From Conidiobolus incongruus B7586 (taxonomy: Eukaryota > Entomophthoromycota > Entomophthoromycetes > Entomophthorales > Conidiobolaceae), in contig JNEM01013295.1 in NCBI GenBank assembly GCA_000697335.1, positions 1-29,985 of the forward strand: a stretch of DNA of 29,985 nucleotides. Direction: 5' to 3'. The position numbers were made by a program, and so were the translations under genes. Below are positions 12,803 through 22,065 of the stretch, piece after piece (the stretch's first letter is position 1; each line of letters starts with the position of its first letter). Under the pieces are notes generated by a model. That model did not search any database and was not told the origin of the DNA. It was given only the letters and a program-made list of their open reading frames with translations.

Positions 12803-12840
12803 AAAAAGACAAAATGTCTATGGTTTTTAAATTGATAAAG
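12803..12840 (-). promoter_or_regulatory. Conserved 3' flank of U5 copy 1 with hairpin (candidate 3'-processing or termination signal)
   Basis: About 35 bp beyond the mature U5 3' end are shared with the other U5 copy. They end in a 5-bp hairpin AGACA/TGTCT (12807-12819) whose only difference from copy 2 is in the 3-nt loop. In this copy the hairpin is followed on the RNA strand by a run of five U. In budding yeast U5 3' maturation begins with RNase III cleavage of a downstream hairpin, so an analogous role is plausible but inferred. Confidence 0.4.
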
Positions 12841-12960
12841 GTATCCGGATAAATCCGGCCACAAAAATTCAAGTATTCCCCTTAATGTCCCTCCGCCACG
12901 GAAATCTTTAGTAAAAGGCGAAAGATTTATCCGAACAGATGAGGAAAGGACAGGGAAGAT
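12841..12960 (-). ncRNA. U5: U5 spliceosomal snRNA, copy 1
   Basis: Core RNA of the U4/U6.U5 tri-snRNP, which holds both exons at the catalytic centre. The minus strand reads AUAAAUCUUUCGCCUUUUAC and then UAAAGAUUUCCGUGG, the near-invariant U5 loop 1 (GCCUUUUAC) closed by AAAUCUUU/AAAGAUUU. The lower stem pairs UUCCC with GGGAA and CCUC with GAGG. The Sm site AAUUUUUG (12869-12862) is followed by the 3' hairpin CCGGAU-UU-AUCCGG (12858-12845). The roughly 120-nt length suits U5. I placed the 5' end at the A at 12960, where similarity to the second copy stops apart from an upstream motif. It differs from copy 2 by one base (12885), in an internal loop. It lies 251 bp upstream of RRN3, divergently. 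Confidence 0.95.
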
Positions 12961-13017
12961 GCCTTAAAAAATTAAAATATTTTCTGAATTTATAATAAAT
13001 AGCACCATTAAATAAAT

Positions 13018-13027
13018 TATGGGAATT
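13018..13027 (-). promoter_or_regulatory. Upstream element of U5 copy 1 (AATTCCCATA)
   Basis: On the minus strand AATTCCCATA ends 58 bp before the U5 5' end. It is the only clear similarity between the two U5 5' flanks, as expected of a proximal sequence element. It also lies about 190 bp upstream of RRN3 in reverse orientation, and RRN3 has no copy of its own in the forward sense. Confidence 0.65.
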
Positions 13028-13211
13028 ACTGAGGATTCTGATTATCCTTATTCAATTTCCTAAAACATTTCAATTGATCATTCAATTACCAATTAGAATG
13101 AAAATTATAAAATAATTAATAAGAATATAAATATTAATTTCTTCCATTAAATTTTTAAATATCACTTTGTTTTCTCTGTATTTTTAAATACCATAATCAG
13201 AATAAATAATA

Positions 13212-15240
13212 ATGAGTGTATCAGCGAAAATTGTTCCATCCCCAGGCACCACACCTCAGGGTGCAATAAATAGCCAACCAAATATGATTCATAACCATAT
13301 ATCTAATGATTCTTCTTTGGCCAACTCCCTGCCTATGAAATCCAACGAATCGGCAGTATCTGTTGAAGATATGAATAACAAACTCTACCTTATGTCGGCT
13401 TTTACAGCTAACGCTTTAGCCGAAAAGAAAAAGGTAATGAAAAGTCGAAATAGTTGAAAAAATATTAATTTGAAAATAGGGTGACTCTTCCAATTATAAT
13501 CAACTAGTTTATGAAGTATCACCAGAAGGCAAAAATGCTGAAAACGATATGCCTAAACTCGCGCTTTGGCTTCAGTCTATTACTTTCAATGTATCAGCTT
13601 TAGATCGACAATGTGTCAGTTTACTTAATAATATTTTGGATCTACCCTGGATGGTACAAAGTGATGATTTTGTAAATATATACACGAGATTAATTTGTAC
13701 TTCAGTATCAGCTCACTCTTTCTTTATTAATCCCATTTTACAAAATATTTCTAAACTTTTTTGGGAAGGTAATTTTATTTTTTCACCTTCCTACAAAGTT
13801 TGTATTTAAATTTTTTTTCCCTTTTGATATATTATAGAGTATGCTTTGAATGATTTACCAAGAAAAACGGTTATTGTTAGAATTCATACTTTGCTAAAAT
13901 CTTTACTGAGTATCGTACCTACAGCTCACAATTATCTTTCCTACTGTTTGGTTCATTCTTTTCCCCATAAGCATCAATCCACTGAAATTCAAGGAGCGTA
14001 TGTTGGTAATTTGATCCGTGTTATTAGATACGCTCCCATGCTTCAAGATCAGCTCCTTTCATTAATAATTGAGAAAATCATCCAAGTAGATGTAGAAATT
14101 CAGGTGGAAATAGAAGATCTTCAACATATGGATGAGCCTGAGCCCGATCAGGATGTTTTTGCATTGGATCTCAATCAACCTGGAGATTTTGGTGTCCCCA
14201 ATCCTGACATGGTTGATGATGAAAATAATGTTCAGAATATTGAGGCACACTTTGACATTAAGGAAATGTTAACCAAGTTAGATAAAATGCTATACAAAGT
14301 GTTCAAATATCTAAATTACTCAGTCGTTTCTAAACCCGAAGAAAATCACATCTTCGAAGTTTTGTTATCAATCTTTGATAAGCACATTCTCCTCACTTTT
14401 AAATCGAGATATACCCAATTTCTCTTGTTCTACTTTTGCTCCAAGGAGCAATCTTATGTAGATCGATTTTTAGGCCTTTTAATTTCTAATATTCAAAATG
14501 TTAAAGTACCTCAAGTAACAAGATGTGCTTCTGCCTCTTATTTGGGAAGTTTCGTTGCTAGAGCCAAATACCTTAATTTTGAATATATCAGAATGGTCAT
14601 GTCCCTTTTGACAGGTTGGCTCACAGATTATATTGAACAGAATGAAACACCAACTTCTCTACCTGATCCATCTAAGCATGGCATTTTCTATGCTGCTGCA
14701 CAATCTGCTCTATATCTTTTCTGCTTTAGATGGAGATCTTTCCTCCTTGGAGGATTAGAGTTATCCGAAGCTTTTATGCAAGGCAAAGATAATGGTAAGG
14801 AGCTATGGCACCCTTGTGTCACAAGTCTTCGTCATATCGTTCTAAGCCGTTTGAATCCCTTAATGATCGTAGCACCCCTCGTCACCCAACAATTCTCCAA
14901 AATTGCTAAGCAAGTGGATTTCATGTACTGTTTCTCAGTGATCGAAAGTAACCGCAAGATGTTCTTACCTCACTTGGACGACTTCTTTAAAAATCGTGAT
15001 GACCAGGATATCTTCTTCCCTTTCGACCCTTATCAACTTCAATCTACTTCTCCTTTCATCGATCCTCTTTACCAGCAATGGCATGATGTCAATAGCCATA
15101 TCGAACTCGATACAGAAGATGATGATGATATAGGACGAGGTAAAAATACGATGCACTCGGATTCAGAAGACGAAATCGACCTAGGAGTTAGTATGATGGC
15201 CATGTCACTATCTCCAGCCATGGCTCCCTACAGACGTTAG
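13212..15240 (+). CDS. RRN3: RNA polymerase I initiation factor RRN3 (TIF-IA), three exons
   Basis: Bridges RNA polymerase I to the rDNA promoter complex in the nucleolus. Exons: 13212-13433, 13480-13768 and 13838-15240, with introns of 46 and 69 bp, giving 637 residues, close to yeast Rrn3. The joins read KKK/GDSSNYNQLVYEVSP and KLFWE/EYALNDLP, the second completing a Glu codon. The helical-repeat core includes TRCASASYLGSFVARAKY. An acidic insert around residues 210-260 (DEPEPDQDVFALDLNQPGDF) is typical of the family. The hallmark FFPFDPYQLQSTSPFIDPLY lies toward the C-terminus, followed by an acidic tail (DTEDDDDIGRG, DSEDEIDLG). Growth-dependent phosphorylation of Rrn3 is known in yeast and mammals but cannot be read from this sequence. 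The gene sits between two U5 snRNA genes. Confidence 0.95.
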
Positions 15241-16080
15241 ATGAAATCCTTTACAATATTTTAATTTTATAATTTAGCTTATATTTGCAATAATATTATT
15301 GTATAATTTTGTATTAACATAACTAATAAACTAAAAATAAGTATTTTATAATTTATAATTTACCAACCTTTAATATCAATATATCAAATAAACCTTCATT
15401 CCATTTAATAATTAGTTAAAACTTGTATAACAAACATAAATCCAACTTCAACTTAATATTTAATATTACTTAAATCAAGAGTAATTAGGGCTGAAATAAT
15501 AATTATCATACACTAATAAAAACATGATAAATTCATTATACTTGTGATATGAGTTTAAAATATACTAAATAAAATAATAAGTGCGATTATTCATAAGGAA
15601 TGAATAAAAATTATAATTTCACTTTGTTTTATACTACAGAAAGTTAATTAATAATTGTAGTGATGAAAAGGATTATCAATTAATAACTAATCATAAATGA
15701 TATTAAGATTGAAATTTAATATCTGTTACTATATTTTCTATTATAATTATAGTAATAATATTGGTTTGAGATAATGATAAGTAGAAATAATCATAAGGCA
15801 AACTCAAGTATTCAAATATTAACAAATCAAGAACTGACCCTAATAGACAAGATCAAAATTTGGTTTATTATAATTCAATTATGACGACAGTTGAACCATT
15901 GTATCAATAATATATCTGACATTATTAAATTACAATTTTAAGATTGCCAAGGAGGAATGTAATAGTTTAATGTTCAACATTGAAAGAAAATGCCAGAAAA
16001 AAATAATGTTTAAGAATAAAAACGTGAGATTGATAATCTCTAGCAAATAGTCTTAAAAATTATTAGGCATCAAAGGTTTT
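15241..16080. other. AT-rich intergenic sequence between RRN3 and U5 copy 2
   Basis: About 840 bp with no open frame, RNA gene or repeat recognised. The first bases will hold the RRN3 3' end. Confidence 0.5.
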
Positions 16081-16084
16081 TTGA

Positions 16085-16121
16085 ATTAGACAAGATGTCT
16101 ATGGTTTTTAAATTGATAAAG
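16085..16121 (-). promoter_or_regulatory. Conserved 3' flank of U5 copy 2 with hairpin
   Basis: Same flank as in copy 1, with the AGACA/TGTCT hairpin at 16088-16100 and one base different in its loop. Here the hairpin is not followed by a U run, which makes simple termination less likely than processing. Confidence 0.4.
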
Positions 16122-16241
16122 GTATCCGGATAAATCCGGCCACAAAAATTCAAGTATTCCCCTTAGTGTCCCTCCGCCACGGAAATCTTTAGTAAAAGGC
16201 GAAAGATTTATCCGAACAGATGAGGAAAGGACAGGGAAGAT
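16122..16241 (-). ncRNA. U5: U5 spliceosomal snRNA, copy 2
   Basis: Identical to the copy at 12841-12960 except for one base at 16166, which falls in a predicted internal loop of the lower stem. It keeps the invariant loop GCCUUUUAC, the Sm site AAUUUUUG and the 3' hairpin CCGGAU/AUCCGG (16126-16139). Both copies look functional: every diagnostic element is intact and each has its own upstream element at about -58. The 5' flanks are otherwise unrelated, so the duplication is either old with a conserved RNA, or homogenised by gene conversion. Confidence 0.95.
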
Positions 16242-16299
16242 GAGTTGAAAAGATGAAAATTGATTGATGAATTTATACTTAATGATGATAAATTTTTAT

Positions 16300-16308
16300 T
16301 ATGGGATT
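16300..16308 (-). promoter_or_regulatory. Upstream element of U5 copy 2 (AATCCCATA)
   Basis: On the minus strand AATCCCATA ends 59 bp before the U5 5' end, the same place as at copy 1. It is followed by an AT-only stretch, as at most other copies of the motif. Confidence 0.65.
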
Positions 16309-16683
16309 CGTCCTAACGTCATCAATCTAATTATATTGAACCAATCAAATTATTAATCATTATTCAATGAATTTTTTACACAGATTTAATTATTCACATC
16401 ATTTGAAAATATGATTTAATAACTTAAAAATTAAGAATATACTTTGAAATAATTAAAATGTAAATTTAATTTGAAATATTAAAATTGAATATTGAATATG
16501 TTTGATATAAAAACCTTGATAAATTGAGAATAATACTGTTCTCAATGTTTCGAATGAGTTAAAAGGACAATAAGAAGTGTAAATTAATAAAAAATAACAT
16601 GATAGCTTATTATTAATTTTAACAAGTAACATTTCAAGATCTCAATGATACTAGTAATTAATCAATATGAAAGAGATAGTGAT
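16309..16683. other. AT-rich intergenic sequence 3' of ORC6
   Basis: About 375 bp between the U5 promoter element and the ORC6 stop codon. No feature recognised beyond AT-rich 3'-end sequence. Confidence 0.5.
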
Positions 16684-17720
16684 TTATTTAGATTTTAATT
16701 TCTTCAGAGTATCCATCTTCCAAATTTGATAATTTTTAAATCTTTCTGTATTAAATATATTGGGATTGTCAACCTAAATAAAGTTTAGTTAATATAATAT
16801 TAGTAATAATATAAAAATTACCATTGATTTGCGTTTTCTGGGTTGTAATAGATTTAATAAATTGGGATGAGGTCTTGGCCTTGATGAATTTGATAGCTCA
16901 TTGATGACTTCGGTATCTGCATTTATGTGATGGTTAAATCGTGATTGAACTTGATCAGATGTTGAATTAAGTGTTTTTTGCTTTGTCAAATCGATACTAG
17001 GCTTAGTAAGAGATGTTGACGATGATGATGCGCCATTATCCTGTTGAGTGTTCTTTCTTAATTTATAAGAATCTGAAATACTGTCTAATTTACAATCCTT
17101 TAACTCTTCTGATAATAAAGCTTTGATGTTTTTAATTAAATTTTTTAACTCTTTTAAATTCATTAAACTGATATTTTGTAGCCAATTTTGATCTATTTTG
17201 ATCTATTATAAAAAGCATTAATATCTGATTAAAGTTAAAATAAAAATATGAAGTATACCTTATTAATTTCACAACAAATAATAAAACAAGCTATCGAGAT
17301 ACTGGGATGATTCAAGTAGTCCTCCTTAATACCAGAATTCAATTCAATATATTTCATTTTATAAAGGTTCAAAAAATCTAGCACTTTATCAATAATCAAT
17401 TCGCAACCGAACCGAATAGCAACAGCTCTCAAATCAATTTTGGGATAGATATTAAATTTCTTACGCACCTCCACCAAACAGTTGTCGTATACTCTCTTGT
17501 TGCAGCTTGATAGGGAATAAAATGAATTTATGGAGAATGGTATGGATAGACTTTCGCAAGCCAATTGAATACCTAGAGCGTACCTTAAGTTGCCAATATT
17601 GGGTAACTCGTTAAAATGCCATCCGATTTGGTTACATAGTTGACTTGATTTTTCACTTAATTTGGGATGATAAGGTAATTGTAACTGTTGTATTAGTGAT
17701 TCAAAAAATATTTTACTCAT
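16684..17720 (-). CDS. ORC6: Origin recognition complex subunit 6, three exons
   Basis: Smallest ORC subunit, acting at replication origins in the nucleus. Exons: 17720-17259, 17202-16822 and 16773-16684, with introns of 56 and 48 bp, giving 310 residues. The first half looks like the TFIIB-like cyclin folds of metazoan-type Orc6: a run of helices with IRKKFNIYPKI-like spacing (seen as VRKKFNIYPKIDLRAVAIRFG) and HPSISIACFIICCEIN. A low-complexity linker follows, with SSSSTS (about 190-195) and the basic patch QPRKRKS (about 274-280). The last exon carries FKNYQIWKMDTLKKL, matching the conserved C-terminal Y..WK helix that docks Orc6 to the rest of ORC. Similarity is modest, as is usual for Orc6, but the domain order and the tail fit. 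It is divergent with Cnl2/NKP2, 185 bp apart. Confidence 0.8.
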
Positions 17721-17805
17721 TTTTTTATATGATTTTTATATTTATTAAAGGTTATAATAATCACATTTGATTAATGAAAGTGTATTAATATTTTTGAATT
17801 TTCAC

Positions 17806-17814
17806 AATCCCATA
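17806..17814 (+). promoter_or_regulatory. AATCCCATA motif in the ORC6-Cnl2/NKP2 divergent promoter
   Basis: Exact motif pointing toward Cnl2/NKP2 and ending 92 bp before its ATG, the same spacing as at GCN5. No oppositely oriented copy is seen for ORC6, so the 185-bp gap may act as a bidirectional promoter. Confidence 0.6.
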
Positions 17815-17905
17815 AAATTTACGAGAATAACTTTATATTAAATTCATTTTCTTGGTTGCATCAATCAATAATTAAATAAATAATTCAGTTGGATATTTAA
17901 AATAT

Positions 17906-18394
17906 ATGGAAAATATAACAACACCCAAATCTATCGTCAAAGATTATTTATTAGGTTCAGAATTAATAGATTTAATTCCATACGATCAATTTAAAGAGCT
18001 ATTTTCACTATCTAATATTTCATCAACCTCACAAAAGGATATTGAACCAACAATAAAACAGTACTATTTACATTATTTACAATTAAAAAATGCTAGGAGA
18101 CAACAAGTTGATAAAAACATTGAAAGAGAATTTTTAATATCAAGTAATTTTGATCTAAATCAATTAAACGATTCAATTGAAGATGGTAACAAATTGCCTA
18201 GTAAGAAATTAAACGAAATATTAACTCAGCTAAATTTTATTGAAAGTTATTTGGATGACGAATTTAAATCGATGCAGCTTCAGTTTAAAGATGTAATGAA
18301 TCAATTTGAGAATGTCCAAAAAGAACTGAGTCAGATCCAATTGAGTCAACCTAAGGAGTATGAGTTGGATCTTCTATTAAATAAATGGATTTAA
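17906..18394 (+). CDS. Cnl2/NKP2-family kinetochore protein
   Basis: Single-exon frame of 162 residues. Residues about 10-73 (IVKDYLLGSELIDLIPYDQF, then KELF, and later YYLHYLQLKNARRQQVDKNI) fit the Cnl2/NKP2 pattern: ILs.YLL....L..ii...F..lFP..., then Y..Lq..R...vd.V..nI..E. Yeast Nkp2 and fission yeast Cnl2 belong to the inner kinetochore CCAN/Ctf19 complex. Residues about 90-150 are predicted by eye to be helical and heptad-like (EILTQLNFIESYLDDEF, QFENVQKELSQIQLSQ), consistent with coiled-coil pairing with an Nkp1 partner. Recognition rests on one short domain in a fast-evolving family. The divergent pairing with ORC6 puts two cell-cycle genes on one promoter region. Confidence 0.72.
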   Translation: MENITTPKSIVKDYLLGSELIDLIPYDQFKELFSLSNISSTSQKDIEPTIKQYYLHYLQLKNARRQQVDKNIEREFLISSNFDLNQLNDSIEDGNKLPSKKLNEILTQLNFIESYLDDEFKSMQLQFKDVMNQFENVQKELSQIQLSQPKEYELDLLLNKWI

Positions 18395-18468
18395 TATCAC
18401 TTTGTATTATAATAAAATTATGTGAGTTATTTATCATTTTGTAAATGACCTCAAAATGAAAAAAACCT

Positions 18469-18477
18469 AATCCCATA
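18469..18477 (+). promoter_or_regulatory. AATCCCATA promoter motif of TIM8
   Basis: Exact motif followed by ATAATTT, pointing toward TIM8, 157 bp before its ATG. It lies just after the Cnl2/NKP2 3' end. The spacing would give a 5' UTR of about 100 nt if initiation is 58 bp downstream. Confidence 0.5.
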
Positions 18478-18633
18478 ATAATTTAAATGAAATTTTTAAT
18501 ATAAATATATTTAATGATTTTTGATATTTAATGAAAAGGTCCCTCAATTTTGAAATTAAGGTATAAAATATGAAATAAAAATAAATTAATTAAAAAAATA
18601 ATAATAAAATCAAATATAGATTTATAAACCAGT

Positions 18634-18900
18634 ATGAGTCAAGTTCAACTCCCCGATTTAAACCTCGACGAAGCTAGCCAAAGGGAATTAGCCGATTTTT
18701 TAGAACAAGAAAATGCCAAAGCCAGAGTTCAACAATCTGTCCACACCTTAACCGACATGTGTTGGGATAAATGCATCGGTCAAATCGGCAATAAGTTAAA
18801 CGGTACCGAAAAGAGTTGTCTATCCAATTGCGTCGAGCGCTTTTTGGATACTTCTATCTTTATCGTTAATAGACTTAAAAATTCTCAACAAAAATTTTAA
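18634..18900 (+). CDS. TIM8: Mitochondrial import chaperone TIM8 (small Tim)
   Basis: Intermembrane-space chaperone that, with Tim13, escorts hydrophobic precursors to the TIM22/SAM machinery. Its 88 residues carry the twin CX3C motif: CWDKC and CLSNC, 14 residues apart, which form two disulfides through the Mia40 pathway. The preceding ELADFLEQENAKARVQQSVH matches Tim8 (yeast EIATFLEGENSKQKVQMSIH), as does the following VERFLDTSIFIVNRLKN (yeast VNRFLDTNIRIVNGLQN), which separates it from Tim9, Tim10 and Tim13. No presequence, as expected. No intron is needed. Codons are clearly GC-richer than the flanking DNA. Confidence 0.96.
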   Translation: MSQVQLPDLNLDEASQRELADFLEQENAKARVQQSVHTLTDMCWDKCIGQIGNKLNGTEKSCLSNCVERFLDTSIFIVNRLKNSQQKF

Positions 18901-20679
18901 TTTAATTTCTATTATTATCAGTAAATAAATTATTATTATTTATTTATGTTTTTTATTACATATCAAATGGAACTTTTTATAATACTTATACTGTAATGTT
19001 CTCAATATTTATTTAATTTATTTTTTAATTTTTGATAACGTATGATACTATATTATATTTATATAACAAATTTTAAGTTAAATTTTATTATTGATTCATA
19101 TTACATTATTTAATCAATTACACGTCCTCTCCATCTAAATTCAGTTATATCTTCAAATAATCTATTTAATCACACAATTAAAATATTTATCAATGGCTTT
19201 GAATGAAGTAGTGATATTTGCTAATTAAATGATATATGATAAAAATTGGTTTATAGTCTTAATATTTATTTTATTAATAATTTCATTATCAAATAATTAC
19301 TATAATGGATATTGATAACTTTATTATCTCATTCAATATCAAAATAATAATAGCTTGTGAATTTACAATGAAAATTTAATATTTAATTTTATAATTTTAT
19401 GAGTAAAAATAACAATATAACAGATATTATACCTAAATACTAAGTTTGTTATGAGAAAATTTTATACTATTAATATATATACATATATATTTGGAGAAAA
19501 TAAATAAAGTATATAATATATAATCATTTTAGGTTTTCAACCTAAATTTAGATACATAATAATTAGTAATGCATTAAAGTTTAAAACTAATAAATCTTGA
19601 TTTATATTTAATTTGGTCATTTGTGTGAGATTTAGTTATTATCAAATTTATATATTTCAGTATAAATTCATTGTGCTAATATTATTAACTATAGTCTCCA
19701 TATATTTGCCAAAATATGAATATTTTCTTACATTCAAACTTTTTATATTTATTTATAACGATAAAAATTCCAATTAACAAATTGAATACTAATAACAAGT
19801 AGAATAAATAAATCAAAATAATTTACCTCAATCAAATATCCAAGTTTAGTTGAAAAGCGAATAATTACATAAATTATATGGAAATAGTTATTCCGTTAAA
19901 TATTACGAATTTTCAATTGTGATCAATAATAAGTCAAATTTTTATTATAAAATTATTCAAAATATTCATATATATATAAATCAAATATTCAGTATTGCTA
20001 TCAAGTTTGTTATAGTATCAGAATGATATCTTTGCAACAGAGACTATAAATATATCATCATGAATTTGATAATATTAATGGTGGTTTGATAATTCAAGGC
20101 ATTTCAACAAATAAATTTTTTTTAATTGTTAAAAAATAATGGTATACCTAAAGTTATTTGTTTGAATGATATATTATAAATACTTGAAGTTAATATATAT
20201 TTAAGAGTATATAACAATGTTTAAATCAGTGACTCTAACTTGCATAGTTTTTTTAAATATTGATAAATTCTCAAATGAAATGTTAGGAATGTGAAGATCG
20301 AATGATGAAAACTAATTCATTGTATGCATGAATATTGTTACTATATTAAAATTCCATTGAAGATTATGAAAATTCTATTTATCTTGAAGTTAAAAATGTT
20401 GAACCAAAAAACTTTGAAGAAATTGCAGAGGTTGATCAACTCAGTACTTCAATCATGACGCAAGTTTAATCAAGAACAGGTTTTTATTAATAAAATAAGA
20501 TTTATACAAACAGATTGAAATGAGTTTATTGAATGATTTTCCACTTAATATAAATTCAAATAGTTGGGTATTTGTCGATAATCGGAATCTTTGCCTATTT
20601 CGATAAATATTAATAGTTTAATATATAGATTTCATCTTTATCATTATCAAGTCAATTCCTTTAATAAAGTAGAATAGTA
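18901..20679. other. Gene-free AT-rich DNA
   Basis: About 1.8 kb with no supported gene, RNA or identifiable repeat. A slightly GC-richer patch around 20420-20470 has no useful open frame. Confidence 0.5.
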
Positions 20680-22065
20680 CTATCTTCGAGCAGTGTCATA
20701 ATTGTTATGTGCATCGCTTAAGACTCCACTCGCCTGCAAGTATACGATTCTGTTCTTAGTTTCTAATGCGCAGAATGCTTTGGCGTTAACGGGGTCTTTG
20801 AGAAGGTTGAATGCTTTTAGGAAGCTCATTGGGTTGAGTCCCATCCCTTGAATCACTTTCATGGCTTCGTTCACATGGTTCTCTTCGATCATACTCGTGT
20901 GACCGCCTATGGTACTCATCTTGGAGAGAATGTTGGTAATATGGCTGAGGTTTGATGCTATCTTATCTAGCGCAACGTCAAGGCGATCTGTATCACCCAC
21001 CTGCTTTGAAATAATCTTGGGTCTCATATGGCCTGAGCTCGGATAGTCATCGTTATATCTATCGGAACTCAGATGAGTTGGTCTATGACTGGAAGATTTG
21101 TAATCAACGTGCATTGAGCCGATTTGTGATGGACTATTCTCGCCAGATACTGATGAGTTGGATGCAGATATTTGATCTCGGGAGTGAGTCCTTGGATAAT
21201 TTTCATATTCACGATTCGGGGATAGATGATTCTCAGAATTACAATACAAGGTATTATGTTTATCAGGATGGTCATAGTTACGATCGCCCAATTTATCCAC
21301 TACAGAAGCACCGACGGTCTTAGAGTAGTCACTAGAGTGTTTTGTATGTGTTGGAGCTGGAGCAATAGGAGTTAGCGACTCATTAGATTTAACACGGTTC
21401 GATGGATCATGTTTCAACCTCATAAAGGGATTTGAGTCATAGCTAATTTTGGGAATTTTGGCTGGTTTGGGTAGGGCGGGGTGATCCAAATGGCCCTCTG
21501 AATTCAAGTCGCCGGAGCCAGAGTCTCGCGAGAATTTTATGGGGCTCTCTCCGTACGAATTTGGTATGGAGTCGTCGCGAGCAGTGGGGGTTGAAGGCTC
21601 AGGAGAGTGATTGACGTAAGGATCGATGATCCAGTTTAACTCTATTCTTTCCCCACTTTCGAGGAACACTTTACCCCGCATGGACTGATGCATCAAATAA
21701 AACCACCAGTAGTCGTCCATCCTAAACTTTGGAAAGCGGTGTGGGGAAGTCGACAGCTTGGACCAGCTCTCAGGGTCCATCCACTTAGTTTCGGGGATAC
21801 CAGCCGCATTAAAACTGTCCTCGTATCTTTTGTAGGCGTTGGATAATAAGCTGAATTTATTCCTCAGCTTCTGTACCGTTAGCTCCTCTTCGCTGGGGTA
21901 CTTTTGGTTGAAAGTTATTAGCATAATACGCAATACTTTGGCAGGAGGTAAGCCGTATTTATGAGTTACGAAACCTTTTTCGAAGGCTTCTCCTAACATG
22001 GTGAATAAAAATTCAATCCTCTCTTTATCCCAATGATAAGTCATAGTGAAGAATAAATTTAGCAA
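20680..22065 (-). CDS. Myb/SANT-like domain protein, Harbinger-associated type
   Basis: Intronless frame of 461 residues. The N-terminal ~130 residues resemble the Myb/SANT-like trihelix-type domain: YHWDKERIEFLFTMLGEAFE, LTVQKLRNKFSLLSNAYKRY, and then W-rich DPESWSKL and DYWWFYLMHQSMRGK. The middle (about 150-345) is disordered and rich in Ser, Pro, His and Asn. The C-terminus (about 360-455) is helical, and AMKVIQGMGLNPMSFLKAFN, then LLKDPVNAKAFCAL, matches the C-terminal module of Myb/SANT-like proteins allied to PIF/Harbinger transposons. Such proteins bind DNA and either help the transposase or are domesticated. No transposase lies nearby. Two in-frame starts exist, at 22065 and 22044; the second begins just before the domain. 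GC content is high for the region and no TCCCATA motif points toward it, so it may be foreign or transposon-derived. The long intact frame argues for selection or recent arrival. Confidence 0.7.
   Translation of the reverse strand: MLNLFFTMTYHWDKERIEFLFTMLGEAFEKGFVTHKYGLPPAKVLRIMLITFNQKYPSEEELTVQKLRNKFSLLSNAYKRYEDSFNAAGIPETKWMDPESWSKLSTSPHRFPKFRMDDYWWFYLMHQSMRGKVFLESGERIELNWIIDPYVNHSPEPSTPTARDDSIPNSYGESPIKFSRDSGSGDLNSEGHLDHPALPKPAKIPKISYDSNPFMRLKHDPSNRVKSNESLTPIAPAPTHTKHSSDYSKTVGASVVDKLGDRNYDHPDKHNTLYCNSENHLSPNREYENYPRTHSRDQISASNSSVSGENSPSQIGSMHVDYKSSSHRPTHLSSDRYNDDYPSSGHMRPKIISKQVGDTDRLDVALDKIASNLSHITNILSKMSTIGGHTSMIEENHVNEAMKVIQGMGLNPMSFLKAFNLLKDPVNAKAFCALETKNRIVYLQASGVLSDAHNNYDTARR

Noticed and set aside
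12841-12960. Structured GC-rich element read on the plus strand as a possible ribozyme, U4-like RNA or SINE
   Set aside because: The minus strand reads the invariant U5 loop, an Sm site and the 3' hairpin, which explains all the structure. The plus strand has no hammerhead core and no A or B box.
14062-15156. Minus-strand frames within RRN3 (62 and 63 codons)
   Set aside because: Antisense to the conserved RRN3 exon, with no recognisable product.
21069-21323. Overlapping frames in both directions within the Myb/SANT-like gene
   Set aside because: They fall in the Ser/His/Asn-rich disordered part of the real gene and have no support of their own.
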